Of a stretch of DNA of 64,000 bases, positions 34,860-47,139 are shown in pieces. The stretch is from the NCBI RefSeq assembly GCF_029227915.1, contig NC_079882.1, positions 24,865,001-24,929,000 of the forward strand. Direction: 5' to 3'. The notes beneath the pieces were generated by a model. The model was not told the DNA's origin and did not search any database. It saw nothing but the letters and a program-made list of their open reading frames with translations. The position numbers were made by a program, and so were the translations under genes. Position 1 is the stretch's first letter. Each line of letters begins with the position of its first letter. Source of the DNA: Hydractinia symbiolongicarpus. Lineage: Eukaryota; Cnidaria; Hydrozoa; Anthoathecata; Hydractiniidae.

Positions 34860-36330
34860 ACCTTCTAAGGTCGTTTATTAAGATGCCAGTGAAAGCGGAT
34901 ACTCATTCGCCATACATTATCCAAAGGTCAAGTGAAGTTGTTGCGCAAGGTAAGTTTACACCATAAGAAGCTCTACTTATGTGAACTTTTAGCAGTCAAA
35001 AACTGAAACGGTCCAATGTTGTTCAGATAACGTGAACCTGTTGAGAATTTTAGAAGTAGGAATCAAAAGACCTTATTTGCACAAATTAACTATTAATATA
35101 TTTGACATTTGTTTAAAATTTTATTATAACGTTACGACCCTCTTGGATCTCAAGAGAGCGCAATAAAACGGCTTATTACCTTTTAAAAATCGTCGCCTCG
35201 GACGATTGGATCATTGATAATGGAAATTTTCAGTAAATTTAGAAAAAAATTAGTAATTTTACCATATTGATTTGAAGAAGAAAGTACCACAGTTTAATTC
35301 GAGATATCATTATTCAAATTTATTTGGAGTCAATGCTTTTACATTCATCTGGCAAAGTTCAATTGGCCATGCTTATTTTTTGACAAATATTTCGAGTTTT
35401 ATCATTTTTTTCTGTTGTCTGTTGTTTAAAGTTTTTAAGTGCAATATCAAAACACTACATCGCACAGAAAGTGGTCCCTATGAAATGTTTCTGATTTTTT
35501 TTTTTTTTTTTTGGTTTTAATTTCAAATAAACAGGTCAGTTAAAGGTCAGCAAAAAGTAAGTTGGTTTCATATGAAAAAGCTTAAAAAGTTGTCTATAAA
35601 TCTTTTTGTTATTTTAAAAAATCCATCTTGGTTTGAGAAAAAAGTCCTGAAAGTTTAGCCAATTATACGGAATTATGACAAACGCTTAAAAACAATTGTA
35701 GGTATCTTGGAGAACCCTGGTCTGAATAATAATCAGGGTAACTAAGTTTTAATATTTATGTAAAAATGTTTAAAATATCAAACCGGATAGGTGAAAACAT
35801 ATGAAATCATGTCGTCGCAGGATAAAAGCATATTCTAATCATCATCGTCAATATATAACAACAGCAAAAATCTTGAGAACTGATCGAGAATTTCAAAAGA
35901 TAAAAAAATTCAAAGACAAAATTTTAAGCATTTTTATATGAAACCAACTTGTTTTTTCGCAGAAGGTAAGTTCGTTATTTACTCTATACCTTGACCCAGT
36001 GCTTATTTCCCTTTGATACAAAGAGCCCTGTGATCGAGGTTGACTCTATCTCTCTTACGTTCTGGTTTCTTTGGGTAACACAGCTGGAAACCATGTCGCA
36101 GGATTAAAGCATATTCTAATGATGACATCATCGTCAAAATATAACAACAACAACCTCGACACCGGTCATGGTGATAGAAAGAAAAAAGACCCGGGGATGA
36201 AATTAAATTGCTTTGTTATTAAAATGCTTTGTAATGCTCATACAACATAAAATTATTTAAAAACGTCTTAATTGTTATTTTGTTTTATTAACATGTTGGT
36301 GCTGTTTTGTTTGTTTTGATAACGCGTGTA
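34860..36330. other. Gene-free stretch upstream of CRAL-TRIO gene 3
   Basis: Holds the foldback element at 35559-35950 and two direct copies of a ~65-bp block (about 35812-35876 and 36090-36153) sharing AAAGCATATTCTAAT and CATCATCGTCAA. No exon was seen. Confidence 0.45.
35559..35950. mobile_element. Foldback MITE, ~390 bp
   Basis: Left AAGTTGGTTTCATATGAAAA, right (reverse complement) AAGTTGGTTTCATATAAAAA. The match continues as GCTTAAAA. No clear target duplication. Non-coding. Confidence 0.65.
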
Positions 36331-36339
36331 AAAATCAAA

Positions 36340-37092
36340 ATGGCGGCTCAGTTTACTACAAGTTTTAATGACATGGAAAAGCGTTTAAGTAAAAAATATG
36401 GCATTAAACGTCCATGTTATGACGAAGAAGATTTAAAAAAATTAAAAACTAATATCGATGAAGACTTTTCTAAAAATCCACTTTGGAAAAGAAGTTGGTG
36501 TGATGAAAATCTTTTGATAAGATTTTTAAAAGCAAATTCAAATGTTGAGAAAGCAGTTGGAAAATTAAATGTATATTTCGACTGGAAATTGGAATGTGAT
36601 AGCAAAAATATTTCTCCTCATGATGCGGATATAATAAACGAAGAGAGTCAAGGACGGTCTGTTATTGTGAGTAATACACGGGACCGATGCGGACGTCCCA
36701 TCATGTTGGTTTTCGTTCGTAAACATGACAAAAACCACGGAAACTATGAAAGTCTGTTCAAATTTGTCATTTATCAACTTGAAGAACTTTGTAAACAAGC
36801 TGATGAGAATGAGTTTAAAAGTTTCGATCTCGTGTTTGATTTAAATGGTTTCAGTATGCGAAATATGGATTTCCAATATGTCCAAACTTTTCTGCAATAC
36901 TTGAAAGAATATTATCCCGAAAGACTTGGTGTAGCATTCATAATAAATTATCCTTTTATTTTTTATGCATGTTGGAAAATTATTAAATTGTGGTTGAATG
37001 ACGTCATAAAGAGTAGGATTTTATTTGCTGACAAATCATCACTTAACGATTTTATGGACATTAAACAACTTCCTGGCGATCTCTTTCCGTAG
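36340..37092 (+). CDS. CRAL-TRIO domain protein 3, intronless, 250 aa
   Basis: ATG 36340 (ATCAAAATGGCGG) is preferred over the longer in-frame extension. N-terminal helices KKYGIKRPCYDEEDLKKLK and WCDENLLIRFLKANSNVEKA are followed by a CRAL-TRIO domain with GRPIMLVFVRKHDKNHGNY, FDLVFDLNGFSMRNMD and CWKIIKLWLNDVI. Bases 36688-37032 differ from gene 1 (29429-29773) at about 16 of 345 positions, with no gaps. Upstream the proteins are only roughly 40-45% alike by eye. This is the signature of recent gene conversion. Likely soluble and lipid-binding. Confidence 0.9.
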   Translation: MAAQFTTSFNDMEKRLSKKYGIKRPCYDEEDLKKLKTNIDEDFSKNPLWKRSWCDENLLIRFLKANSNVEKAVGKLNVYFDWKLECDSKNISPHDADIINEESQGRSVIVSNTRDRCGRPIMLVFVRKHDKNHGNYESLFKFVIYQLEELCKQADENEFKSFDLVFDLNGFSMRNMDFQYVQTFLQYLKEYYPERLGVAFIINYPFIFYACWKIIKLWLNDVIKSRILFADKSSLNDFMDIKQLPGDLFP

Positions 37093-37109
37093 AAGAAACG
37101 CTATGTCAC

Positions 37110-39360
37110 ACCTTGGAGGAAAGAATACAGAAGGAGAAACAACTCTTTTAATTCTATTGAAACACTGCGTGAGGTTCTAGCAGGTGTCTGTATAGAAACT
37201 TAATTTGAAATTTTGGCGGTTGTGTGACTAAATTATTCGTGAATAACAATTCGCAACTATGATTGGTTATAAAAACAATTAGATAATTTGATGATGAATT
37301 TGATGATAATACCAAAACAAGAAGCCACATTGAAATTGGTAAAATTTCTTTTGTTCTTATGTTAACATAATTAGCGAAGAAGCACGTGCTCGACACTTTT
37401 GTAAACAAAAAGAAAAAGTTTATATCTCGTTTTAAAACGACGTTCTGTTATAAGAAGTTATTTCTTTAGTTAGAATAAACATTATTCCAGCACACATTTT
37501 GTCGGCACTCGTCCGGCGCATATCTTTCTATATTGTTTTTCATGATCAAAGTGGTATACTCAAGCCTGCAAAAATAGGTTTATATCATGGTTAAACGCTT
37601 ATTTCCAAACGTATTGTTGAAGTTTTTAACAGCAATGTTTACCGACTTATATTAGGCACACTTTCCATACAAATATCACGTGCCTGCAGCGTGTTACAGT
37701 CAGATTTTAAAAGAAAAAAGTTAGCCCCTATTAAAGGAGAATATGGAATTTGATCATTTTTTTGCGAAAAAGACTCGGTCGAGCACCTCACGCACTGATT
37801 CTTTTGAAATTAAAAACAATAGAAAATTCAATACATTTAAAGCATACAGAAATGAAGTTGTTTCTCCTTCCGTATTCTTTCCTCCAAGGTCACACAACTA
37901 ATTGTTTTAAGTTCGGTTGTATATTTATTAGTATCTTTTTAAAATATTATCCTGGGATTAAAAATAAACTTATTATACACAACCAGCTTCTTCCTATTAA
38001 GTCCAGATGTTAGACTTCGCCTTCTTTATACTTCTCATGCTTAAGATGCACGACTCTCCACTGTTCGCTTACGTTAATTGAAACGATGAATTGTCATAGA
38101 ATAACATAATTTTTAGAATAGATAGAACTTTACAGTTTAATATCTGTCATATGTCGCTTAAACTGTTAAAACGGGTTTTTTCTTAAAGCAATACAACCTC
38201 GACTACAGGGCTTTGAGCTTATTTCATCAAAATTCCTAGGCGAGACAAGAAAGAAAGCCTGTTGTTGAGGTTGCCTGGAAGATTCAAATAAAACAAAGAC
38301 CCCAATTCGTGAGCCATTTTGTAGGTTGAAAGGAAAGAATAGAAGTTAGTATCAACAAAAGAAAAAATGGTGAAATTTACTACCTAACTATAACTAAAAT
38401 TACTTTTGTTGTTTTTTCTTTACACCCAGTGAGATGTTCAAGATTAATCTTTCTTTTCTCCAAGGATTAATCAGATGTATTTTAATTATTTGATTTGCTG
38501 CCTTGTTTTCAATATTTGCAGCTGGCTCCATTGGAAATTACTGGAAGTCGTGTGCACGTACTTTTTGACAAGCAATGGAGTTTAAAAGCAACTGTGATAT
38601 TGGAAGCAACAACTCAGTTTTTCTAAACTGTTTTATTTTCTGAGCAACTATTGTCTGTTAACCTTTCTATCAATTGAAAGACATGTTTTTAGCAAATCAA
38701 GTACCTACCAGGTCAAACGTGAAGTTGCTTATAAAAAATTTATCTTGGATTAGTTCGGTTTTGTCAAAACACTGTTAATAGCAGTTTTTATTTTTATTTC
38801 TGTCAAATACCTACTTTACATAATATCAGATATAAACTCTTAAGATATACAAAATTAATGAAGAAATCTACTCACAATAAAATATACCTTCTATCTCGAG
38901 TACAGAAAGGGATCGTAGGGCTTTTTTTTTAGCAATCGCTTCTTTTGAAATTCCTACAGAAAATTTAGGGGCCAACGACAAATAAATGAAATTGAACGCT
39001 TGTCTATGATGCTGTGTTGTGATGCTATGTTCTTCCCCCACCGACCTCCTTACTTAATTCAAGTTTTAAAACAGAATTACAGTTAAAATCCAAAATGTTG
39101 TTGCAACTAGACTCAACTTTTACTTTAGGAGAGTTCTATTGTGGACAACATTTAGCAAAATTTTCTGAGGCGTTTTGATATTTCAACGAGGTTTGACCGA
39201 CAATATTGCTAAAATTTTAGCAATGTAATCGTAGCATAAAATTTTGAATAGTACGCTACGCTACTCATTGTGTGTAACTCTAAGCTTAGAATTGATTTTA
39301 AGAAACATGTACAATTCCAATAAAATGGCAAGATAATAGTAGATAACGATTAAATTTATT
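37110..39360. other. Stretch with one weak exon candidate
   Basis: Contains the foldback element at 38194-38273. At 38522-38626 (+), an acceptor (CAATATTTGCAG) precedes a 34-codon open stretch (LAPLEITGSRVHVLFDKQWS ...) ending in TAA. It could be a terminal exon, but no partner exons were found. Otherwise nothing was seen. Confidence 0.3.
38194..38273. mobile_element. Short foldback MITE (CAACCTCG family), copy 2
   Basis: Left CAACCTCGACTACAGGGCTT, right (reverse complement) CAACCTCAACAACAGGCTTT, 80 bp in all. Confidence 0.6.
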
Positions 39361-39367
39361 TTGGACG

Positions 39368-41082
39368 TCAAATTAACTTTTCTTTCCATGCTTGTTCATT
39401 TTCGTCCATTCGAATAATTTCGTCACTTCCTACTGGTTTAAAACTAGTGCATGACGCATTCTCCTCCACGGAATCTGCAATCTTTTTTTTATATTTTGGA
39501 GATTTAACGTCCGAGGTATTAATATCAGCCTCGGCATGTTTGCGTATGTATTTCATTGGATTCATAATTGATCGCGTTGATCGAACCGTATCCGGCGAGG
39601 AGACTGGCGACGAAGGCTGACGAGGACTGTTCTCTCTACTACCTTTGCAGAAAAACCTACGTGATATATTTGCTATATTTGGAACACTCCCTCTTGGTTT
39701 CATATTCAACTCAGCTTTATGCCTTGTCAACAACAAGTTCTCCATCGTCGCGTTTAATGAATTTGAACGTGTTCTACCTTCTCTATACTCCTCATCGCTT
39801 TCACCTAAAAAAGATCAATTTTCACAGGGGATTTTAATTTCTCATAGGGTTTTTAAAATCCTTAAGTACTGCGTAGCTAGTTACTGCTATGAATCCATGA
39901 AGGTGAAATTACTGGGCCATGATTTTTAATAAGACGATTCGAGTGAATAGTTGAAATTTTTGTCGTGTTTTTAGCATAATACAATCAAAGCTCTAACTGT
40001 GTTTAAATAATAACATACATAAATAGAAGAAAGTGGAAAGCAGAGGTCCCTAGAAACAACACGTGTTAATATTAAAGCCTTCATAAAACAAGGCGGAAAA
40101 CCGCGAAAGAACTAACATATATTGTACATTACAAAATCAGTGTCCACTGAAAAAGTTACTGTTTTCCACCATGGTTGTTAAAAACACTCTTTCGCACTTC
40201 TTTATGGATGAAAGGTTATTTAAAAAATGACAGTTATTTTACAGTTATTTTTCGCCAAACTTCAGTAGTTTTTTATCGAGCTATCTTTTACACAAAAAGA
40301 CAGCACAGGGCAATTAAAAAAGGGGTAAAAAATTGCTAGCAGTCATTTAAATATCCATGGTGGAGAGTGTTGTGTTCTTGAAGAGTTTCTGGCGCTCCAT
40401 AGATCTGCAGTGTTTTTTTTTTTCTCAAGCAATATAATATATCATAAACGGTGACAATGTAATTGTATTCGAATTCCTGCATGAAAATATATTTTAAGTG
40501 TTTTATAGAAACAAAATTCTCACTTCTTTTTAAACTTTATAACAAATAAAAATTTTGTTAATTTATAATGAATTTAGAAGTTTTGTTTACTAATTTGGCA
40601 AAAATTTATCCAGTCTTTATTTCGGATTCTTTTTGGTACACTGATAAACTGCAAAAATTATGTACCATTTGTTTTAGTTTAAAAATTGTTTATTTTTTTA
40701 ATTTTTACAATTATTTCTTTAAAAGTTGTAAAAGGTTAACATATTAACACATATAAAAAATGCCGCTAAAATATTTCGACAGCTATAACGAAAAAGCAAT
40801 TTAAATTTCAACAGGGAAAAAAAGTCCTGTGCAAAACCGTGTAATATACAAAGTAAATGTTGCACAAATTAATACATAAAAAAATTAACATAAAATTTTA
40901 TAAGCTCCCTTACTTTGTAATAAAAGTTTCTCTAACAAAATTTGTGCATCTTTAGCTTGCTTGAACATTTCGTTTTCCAATTTTTTCTGGTCCTTAGTTT
41001 TCATTTTACATTCGTTTATTTCTATTTTGGGTACTTTGACTTTTGGGCTGTTGCATTTTTGTTTTCTGTTTATCTTGATCAT
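39368..41082 (-). CDS. Basic, serine-rich protein of unknown function, two exons, ~192 aa
   Basis: Exon 1 is 41082-40914 (MIKINRKQKCNSPKVKVPKI, then a Lys-rich helix to LLEKLLLQ). An in-frame TAA upstream makes 41080-41082 the likely start. The donor is CAAA|GTAAGG (phase 1). Exon 2 ends at 39368 and encodes RTRSNSLNAT, SRRFFCKGSRENSPRQPSSP, SIMNPMKYIRKHAE and an acidic end. RTRSNS and the SP sites look like phosphorylation/14-3-3 motifs (inference). Two acceptors compete: the pyrimidine-rich one (39804) puts the exon out of frame, while a weaker AAAG at 39779-39778 keeps it in frame. The start lies about 50 bp from a (GAA)n tract. No known domain was recognised. Confidence 0.5.
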
Positions 41083-41132
41083 TCTTTCAATTGGTGAATA
41101 ATTAACTAGTTAGATGCGTTTACATTTCTTTG

Positions 41133-41403
41133 CTTCTTCTTCTTCTTCTTCTTCTTCTTCTTCTTCTTCTTCTTCTTCTTCTTCTTCTTCTTCTTCTTCT
41201 TCTTCTTCTTCTTCTTCTTCTTCTTCTTCTTCTTCTTCTTCTTCTTCTTCTTCTTCTTCTTCTTCTTCTTCTTCTTCTTCTTCTTCTTTTTCTTCTTCTT
41301 CTTCTTCTTCTTCTTCTTCTTCTTCTTCTTCTATTTTACTTTTTTTTTCTTCTTCTTCTTTTCTTCTTCTTCTTCTTCTTCTTCTTCTTCTTCTTCTTCT
41401 TCT
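41133..41403. repeat. (TTC)n / (GAA)n microsatellite, ~270 bp
   Basis: About 51 uninterrupted TTC units (41133-41286), then shorter runs broken by TTTT and a CTATTTTACTTTTTTTT spacer. On the minus strand it is GAA, directly upstream of the basic Ser-rich gene. Long GAA/TTC tracts can form triplex (H-) DNA. Confidence 0.97.
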
Positions 41404-42308
41404 GCACTTAACTGTAGCACTTGAATTTTTGTTTACTTATCCACAAACTATTCGTTTAACTTTAAGAGAGATAAAATTATCATATTTGTTTTAAAAATGT
41501 TTATCCAACTTTTTGTTATTGGTAGTCTGCAAGAAAATTTTTCTTTCTTTACTTTCTTTCTTTCTTTTTCTTTATTTCATTTCAGATCACTTTCTTTTGT
41601 TATTTCCAAGCAAATCTTTTTCATTGTTTTTTTTTTCTTTTAATATATTTATGTATTTATCGCTATAATTTACACTCGTGTAAACTTAAGAAATTTTAAA
41701 CGTTGGATTGCAAAAACATCTGCGTATGAGATCATAACATCAAAGACGTTTAATTTCATCTTGTGTAGTAGTATAATAAAAAAATAGGTCTCCAAGATGT
41801 TTCGCTATTGTTATTTTACTCCCTGGTGTTTTAAGAACGAGTTTTTACACATAAATTTTTTATTACAAATATTCACAAAAGGGAAGTCTCTGTAACATAG
41901 TTAATATTATTATTTTTAACCTGATTTCGATTTTATTTATTACGTTTGTAAAAGTTAATGTTTTTTGGAAGCAATTTTGTTCCCATGCGTTTTTTTCCTT
42001 TTTATAGATGTGTGGCTAGCTCGGAGGACCTGGAATCGAGGTTGTTTTTGTGCCTACTCTTTTTTCTTACTATTTTACCGTAGACATTTTTTGACATCTT
42101 TTTCTTATTTGGTAAATAAATATAGCAATGAATGAAATTATGAAACAAGACTATTACGAAAATAAAATTATCAAGATTGAAGTCGACAGTTCTAATCACC
42201 CAAACATAAAAACCAATCGCAAGGAGCAACTATCTGTAACCTTTATATAGTATGTGATATCGGCCTCATTGCATTAGCAGCCATTTTGCTTTACGCTTGA
42301 CTAACATA

Positions 42309-42316
42309 TGACGTCA
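42309..42316. promoter_or_regulatory. Perfect CRE palindrome between divergent ATGs
   Basis: TGACGTCA is the full CREB/ATF consensus. It lies between an ATGGCTGC on the minus strand (about 42284) and an ATGGCTAC on the plus strand (42352). This suggests, but does not prove, a bidirectional promoter. Confidence 0.4.
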
Positions 42317-42351
42317 CATGAAAGCAATCTTTAACGACACACACACTTAAG

Positions 42352-42632
42352 ATGGCTACAAAAGCCGAAAGCGACAGCGTTTTTTCTCAAGAAAATCTTC
42401 ATAAAATACTTGAGAAGTTTGTGTGTTTAAAGCAGTAATTTGTGAAGTATATTCATTAATGAAACAAATCTATGAACTCGCGAGTACTCTTCGTGTGACG
42501 TTTTCGCTCGACGTTATCACTATAGAAACGCGCCAACCTTGTGTTGTATATTGTTTGCAAAAGAAAAAATTTCGTCTTATCTTTTCATGGATTTTTGGCA
42601 ACAGTTGCACATATTATTTTTTTTCACAATAA
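42352..42632 (+). pseudogene. Possible small gene with 2-nt frame slip
   Basis: ATG 42352 opens MATKAESDSVFSQENLHKIL, reaches EKF at a TGTGTG tract, and stops at 42436-42438. The frame offset by two bases continues from the same tract to 42632 (VFKAVICEVYSLMKQIYELA ...). Either a donor lies at GTGTGT, or a TG unit was gained and the frame broke. Function unknown. Confidence 0.25.
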
Positions 42633-43740
42633 TATATTAGGCATAAACTAGAACCACAATTAGATTTCAGGATAATAAATAGAACTAGTCGGTGGCCCGT
42701 TTTGTTTACTCGGTTCCTGGTGTCTCGCTACTGCAGTTACCATATTTTGCGCGACAGACAGACGTATACAGGCATTATGATATAGGCTAGTCGTTAATCC
42801 GGGGAAAAATTCATGGGGTCGTCCGTCGTTAAATTACACGTTATTTCGTGTGCCCATTAAACAACATTTTTTCGCGGGCAGATAAACAAAATACGGCTAT
42901 TATTATAGTGACTAGTTGATGGCCGTGGATAAATCCATGAGTTCGCTCGTCGTTTATATACCGCGTCTCGAGATAAAACAAGATTCCCTAAGTGCATCAA
43001 GATTTTTAGAACTAAAAAAAACAACTTCTGGCATATGAGCCCCACTGCACAGTAAACCAAAGAGTCTTAACCAAGTTTACAGCCTCTTGTGTATCGCTTA
43101 TGGCATCGATCTGTCCTTTTCGAGATGATCTGATGAGTACTCACGTTAAAAAAAGATATCTGTGTCACAGAAAACAAACATTGCGGTTAGAATATTTCCA
43201 ATATAATTAATTCATTCACAAAGAAATAACGGCGTGATTAGTACAAAAAATACCGACTAGTGATATCACATGAATGTGACAAACATCAACTAACACAAGA
43301 ATAGAATTACCTGCAAATAATCTCTGCGTTTGCCTTTACTGGAGATTTAGTATTTTTTTATGAAGGCGGCGGCTGTTCAAACATATTTGCAACTAAACTT
43401 CCTGGTTAACTCATCGCATTGAGCTTAGAGCTCTGGGGACGAAAATGAACTTATTGAACTTATTGAGAGAAAAGGTCGGTAAAAAGTAATTAAATTTTAC
43501 TCAATGAATAGTATTTTTTACCAACTAAAATTTTTTTATGTCAATTTGAACTTTTTTTATTATAACTAAAAAACTCACCAAAATAATCAAATAATGATAT
43601 GTTTAATATACCATCTTTAGATGGATTTTCTATAAAAAAGGAGAATTTGTTAAATTCCCTTACTTTTATGATTATTTAAATTATCCATTTTTTATCTCAA
43701 ATAGCCCCTACTTTTCTAAAAAAAAATTATATTTCATATT

Positions 43741-43836
43741 CAACCTCGCTCCAGGGCTAATTATGTTTTTTTATATTTGCATCATGGACGTTACGTACAA
43801 ATATAAAAAACCGAACAAACCCTGAGGACGAGATTG
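43741..43836. mobile_element. Short foldback MITE (CAACCTCG family), copy 3
   Basis: Left CAACCTCGCTCCAGGGC, right (reverse complement) CAATCTCGTCCTCAGGG. The inner arms also pair (TTTTTTATATTTG with CAAATATAAAAAA). Confidence 0.65.
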
Positions 43837-46800
43837 CCATTAACTTTCCAATAATTAGTTTGTAATACAGGTGATTACACTTTCTGCAATGAGTATTTTT
43901 TTACCGACAAAAATATTTACTGACTCCTCTTTTACCGACATTTTTACCGATAAGATGTCCAGGTTACAAAATTTATTTTTTTCAGAGACACAGACGAATT
44001 GCTCTTCTTATAAATCCAAACTTCCCAAGATGTTAAAGGATTGAATAGACACATAATCGGTCGACTTCTAGTAGAATTCCGCCCACAGTGTGACGTTTGC
44101 TCCAAGATAATCATTTCAATTAATAGCCTAAGTAGGCCGAAAGTACCCAAGCAGGGCCAAATTCTATCTATGGTCCCGCGATGGTTTGTTGCCCTGGGTG
44201 TGTCAGATTCTTAAAAATATCTTTTCACATCTATCTACGCAAAATGCGTAAAAACAATGTAAAAGCTTTCTCTAAAAGTTGAGTTTCTTTTATAAAAACG
44301 TTAAGATAGACGCAAGCGCGAATTTCTTCTCAGGGAGCAGACTCCAAATTTAATTCGACCCAATGAGCAGAAATTAATTTTCCAGAGCAAAACCCAAACG
44401 TAAATTGACGAATAACTACAAGGGAGTGTGGTTACCCTTACTCTCTTACCCTTGTCCAGATGTTAATTATGTGTCCTTGGAAAAAGCACCCTCCTTCCTA
44501 GGGCTCTTATATTATTCTGCCGGGACGACTAATATTATAAGCGTTGAAGAGCACTGGATACGGGTTGTATGTTTGGATGATTTAAACCATTCGAAACATC
44601 GTCACCTAGTGTTATTTCCTAATTCGCTTTGCTCAACCGAAAATAACCTTATTCATTTTTTAAACTCCATGCGGGACAATAATAACGCAGTATTTAGTAG
44701 TGTAGTAGTTATGGTTGTATTCGTCTTAGTTATTAGAGTTGTGAAAGTTCGTAAATACATGAGTGTAAAAATACAAATGTAAAGCATATCTGGCCAAATT
44801 GTAAAGTAAGGCAATTATTACCTTATCATTTTTTACAACTTTTTAGGGGGTAGGTGGGTGTGCTTTCTCTTTAATTTGTTACAGCTCTGGTGGTTAATAG
44901 ACTTGTGAGAAAGACGGGAGTTGTTGCACGTGTTATAACGTTAAAACTGGATAATAAATACGATTATTCTTCACCCCACTCTTTCACTTTTTTCGGGTTT
45001 TTATATTTAGTGTTAGCGAGGATGAAAAGACGGAAAGTGTGAAGCCCGCGCAAAATAGCAAATATTAAAACTTTTTAATATATTTCTATTTTTTTATGAA
45101 CTTTCATTATAATACCTTTTCTCTATCAGGTCAGTAATTCAGTACATGTCCTTAGTAGGAGAGAGTGCCCAAAGTCGGTCAACAGTGTCTTACACTTACT
45201 TTTTCTAGTCAACTTGATATTAACACCCGACTTTATGTGGACTTTAAGGGTTCCGGCTAACTCCGCTTTGCCTGGTATGTCGTGTATAAATCCTCTTGTG
45301 GACCATAACCACAAATTAAACCACTAACCTGGTAGATATGTGTGCAAATTATGATAACATTTGGCAGGTACCAATTTTAGTAAAGATGGCTATGAAACGA
45401 AGTTATTTACTTTTTCATTAAAACCCACTTGTTAGCTAACACACACAGACAACCAATGTATGATAAGCAGCCCAGCAGCAGGTACCTTATATATACCTTA
45501 TAATTAGCAGTATAAGCGGCTAATTATGCTGTAGGTATCATGTAATTTAAATATTAACTAACTATCCTATTATATAGGCTAACTATTGGTTCTCCAGAAT
45601 TGTTATTTATCTGTTAATCTGGCTGAAACAAAATTTCAATATTTTTCTACACTACATGCTTGGGGGCAGAAAAAGGAAAACATTGGCTAATTCATATTTA
45701 TACTTAATTTATAGATGTTTTAAGAATATAAATAAAAGGCACTGGAATCCATTTCCCAAGCTATTCTCTTTTTAGAAACATTTCCAAGAGCTTGATATAA
45801 TAAAATTATCTTAGGAACTTCATTTTTAGATCCAGTGCATTTTCATTCTTGAATTTTAAAATTAAAAAAATATTTTTACAATTCGTAGATCATACTTAGA
45901 TCATTAAAAAATCTATAAATTAACCAAAATATCTAATTTGCTTATGTGGTCCTTCTTTTCTTGCTTGTTACTAGGACGGGCAGACATATACAGAACTTCG
46001 CAACGCATCTGAATGCAACTTTTTAGTTTTAAAATTAAAAAGAAATATATTATATACCTATATATACCAGGAATTTTAAAAAATTTGTGGATAATGTAAC
46101 ATAAAGCAATAAGTTCCTAAATCCTATTATATTTTGTTTGCAAGTATATATACGGTATTACCACAATTTCAGCTTAATTCCACCTGTAAATAAGCAATAT
46201 GAAAGAGTTTAGAATTTTTTCATTTCAAAAACCTAGAAAAAATCATTAACAAAAAAGAGAAGAAAAGTTTTTTTGTGGCATAGCAAAAAGTTCTGACACT
46301 TTCATGATTTATGTAACTTTTCATGTTGTTTTGGTGTCTTAGAAAAACTAAAACCAGTTGGTTAACAATTAATTACGGGACCAACCAAACACTTTCTTTT
46401 TCTTAGCACTCGATGGGTAAGTGTTTACATAAGGCATCATCTTTTTGTTTATTTTTATAAAAGGCCTAGTATTTTTTAAAATCACATTAGATTCATCACA
46501 TTAGATTCATTTCCTAATTTATTTGATAAAGTAGGTTTTACAATAAAAGTCATCATAAGCTGATGTGGACCTCTGTCGCTTCTCTTTCCTAATAAAATAT
46601 ATACATCATATATAATTCTGACTGAAAACCATTTTTTAAACTCCTTTATTCCTTAAACCTCAGTCCCTAAGGCCAAAAATTAAGGCTCTAAACGTATTAT
46701 TTTAAATTTTTAGATTTAGCTTAACTTGTATTTTTGCACTTAAAAAATTATTATTGTAAAGAACTGTTTTGTAGGTTTCTTCATGCAATCTAGGTTTAAT

Positions 46801-47139
46801 ATTTGGTTTCTTAACTTTACACATTTTTATCCTGGAAAGTTTCTTAAGCAGTTGCCTAACCTTTTACTCAAATGTCAGCTTTAAGCACTTTGGTTGCTTA
46901 TCAAACAACATGCTGATTTTCTTGAAAGACATGGGTGTATATTTGGTTGATGTTTACTCATGTTTGACACGTAGAAAAAATTGTCAGTATGAAAAATCAC
47001 ATAACTTATTTTATCTAAAAACCATTATTAAAATGGCACCCTAGCAAGGTAAACTAATAAAACTGTGCAAAACATACTAATATAAAAGTAGATTTTGCAA
47101 AAGTGTACTCTATATAATTTTATCTTTAAGTTTATATAC

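Larger units (their letters stand above)
41410..47130. other. Long stretch with few gene signals
   Basis: Contains CT-rich sequence (41534-41640), a possible promoter/first exon at 42309-42438, a foldback element (43741-43836), and an open frame at 44405-44782 ending in a hydrophobic segment with no recognised domain. No multi-exon gene was found. Confidence 0.35.

Noticed and set aside
41114-41494. Long poly-Ser and poly-Leu open frames
   Set aside because: They are translations of the (TTC)n microsatellite in different frames, not genes.
44405-44782. 125-codon frame with a C-terminal hydrophobic segment
   Set aside because: No ATG at its beginning, no recognised domain and no splice support. 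The hydrophobic end alone is not enough.
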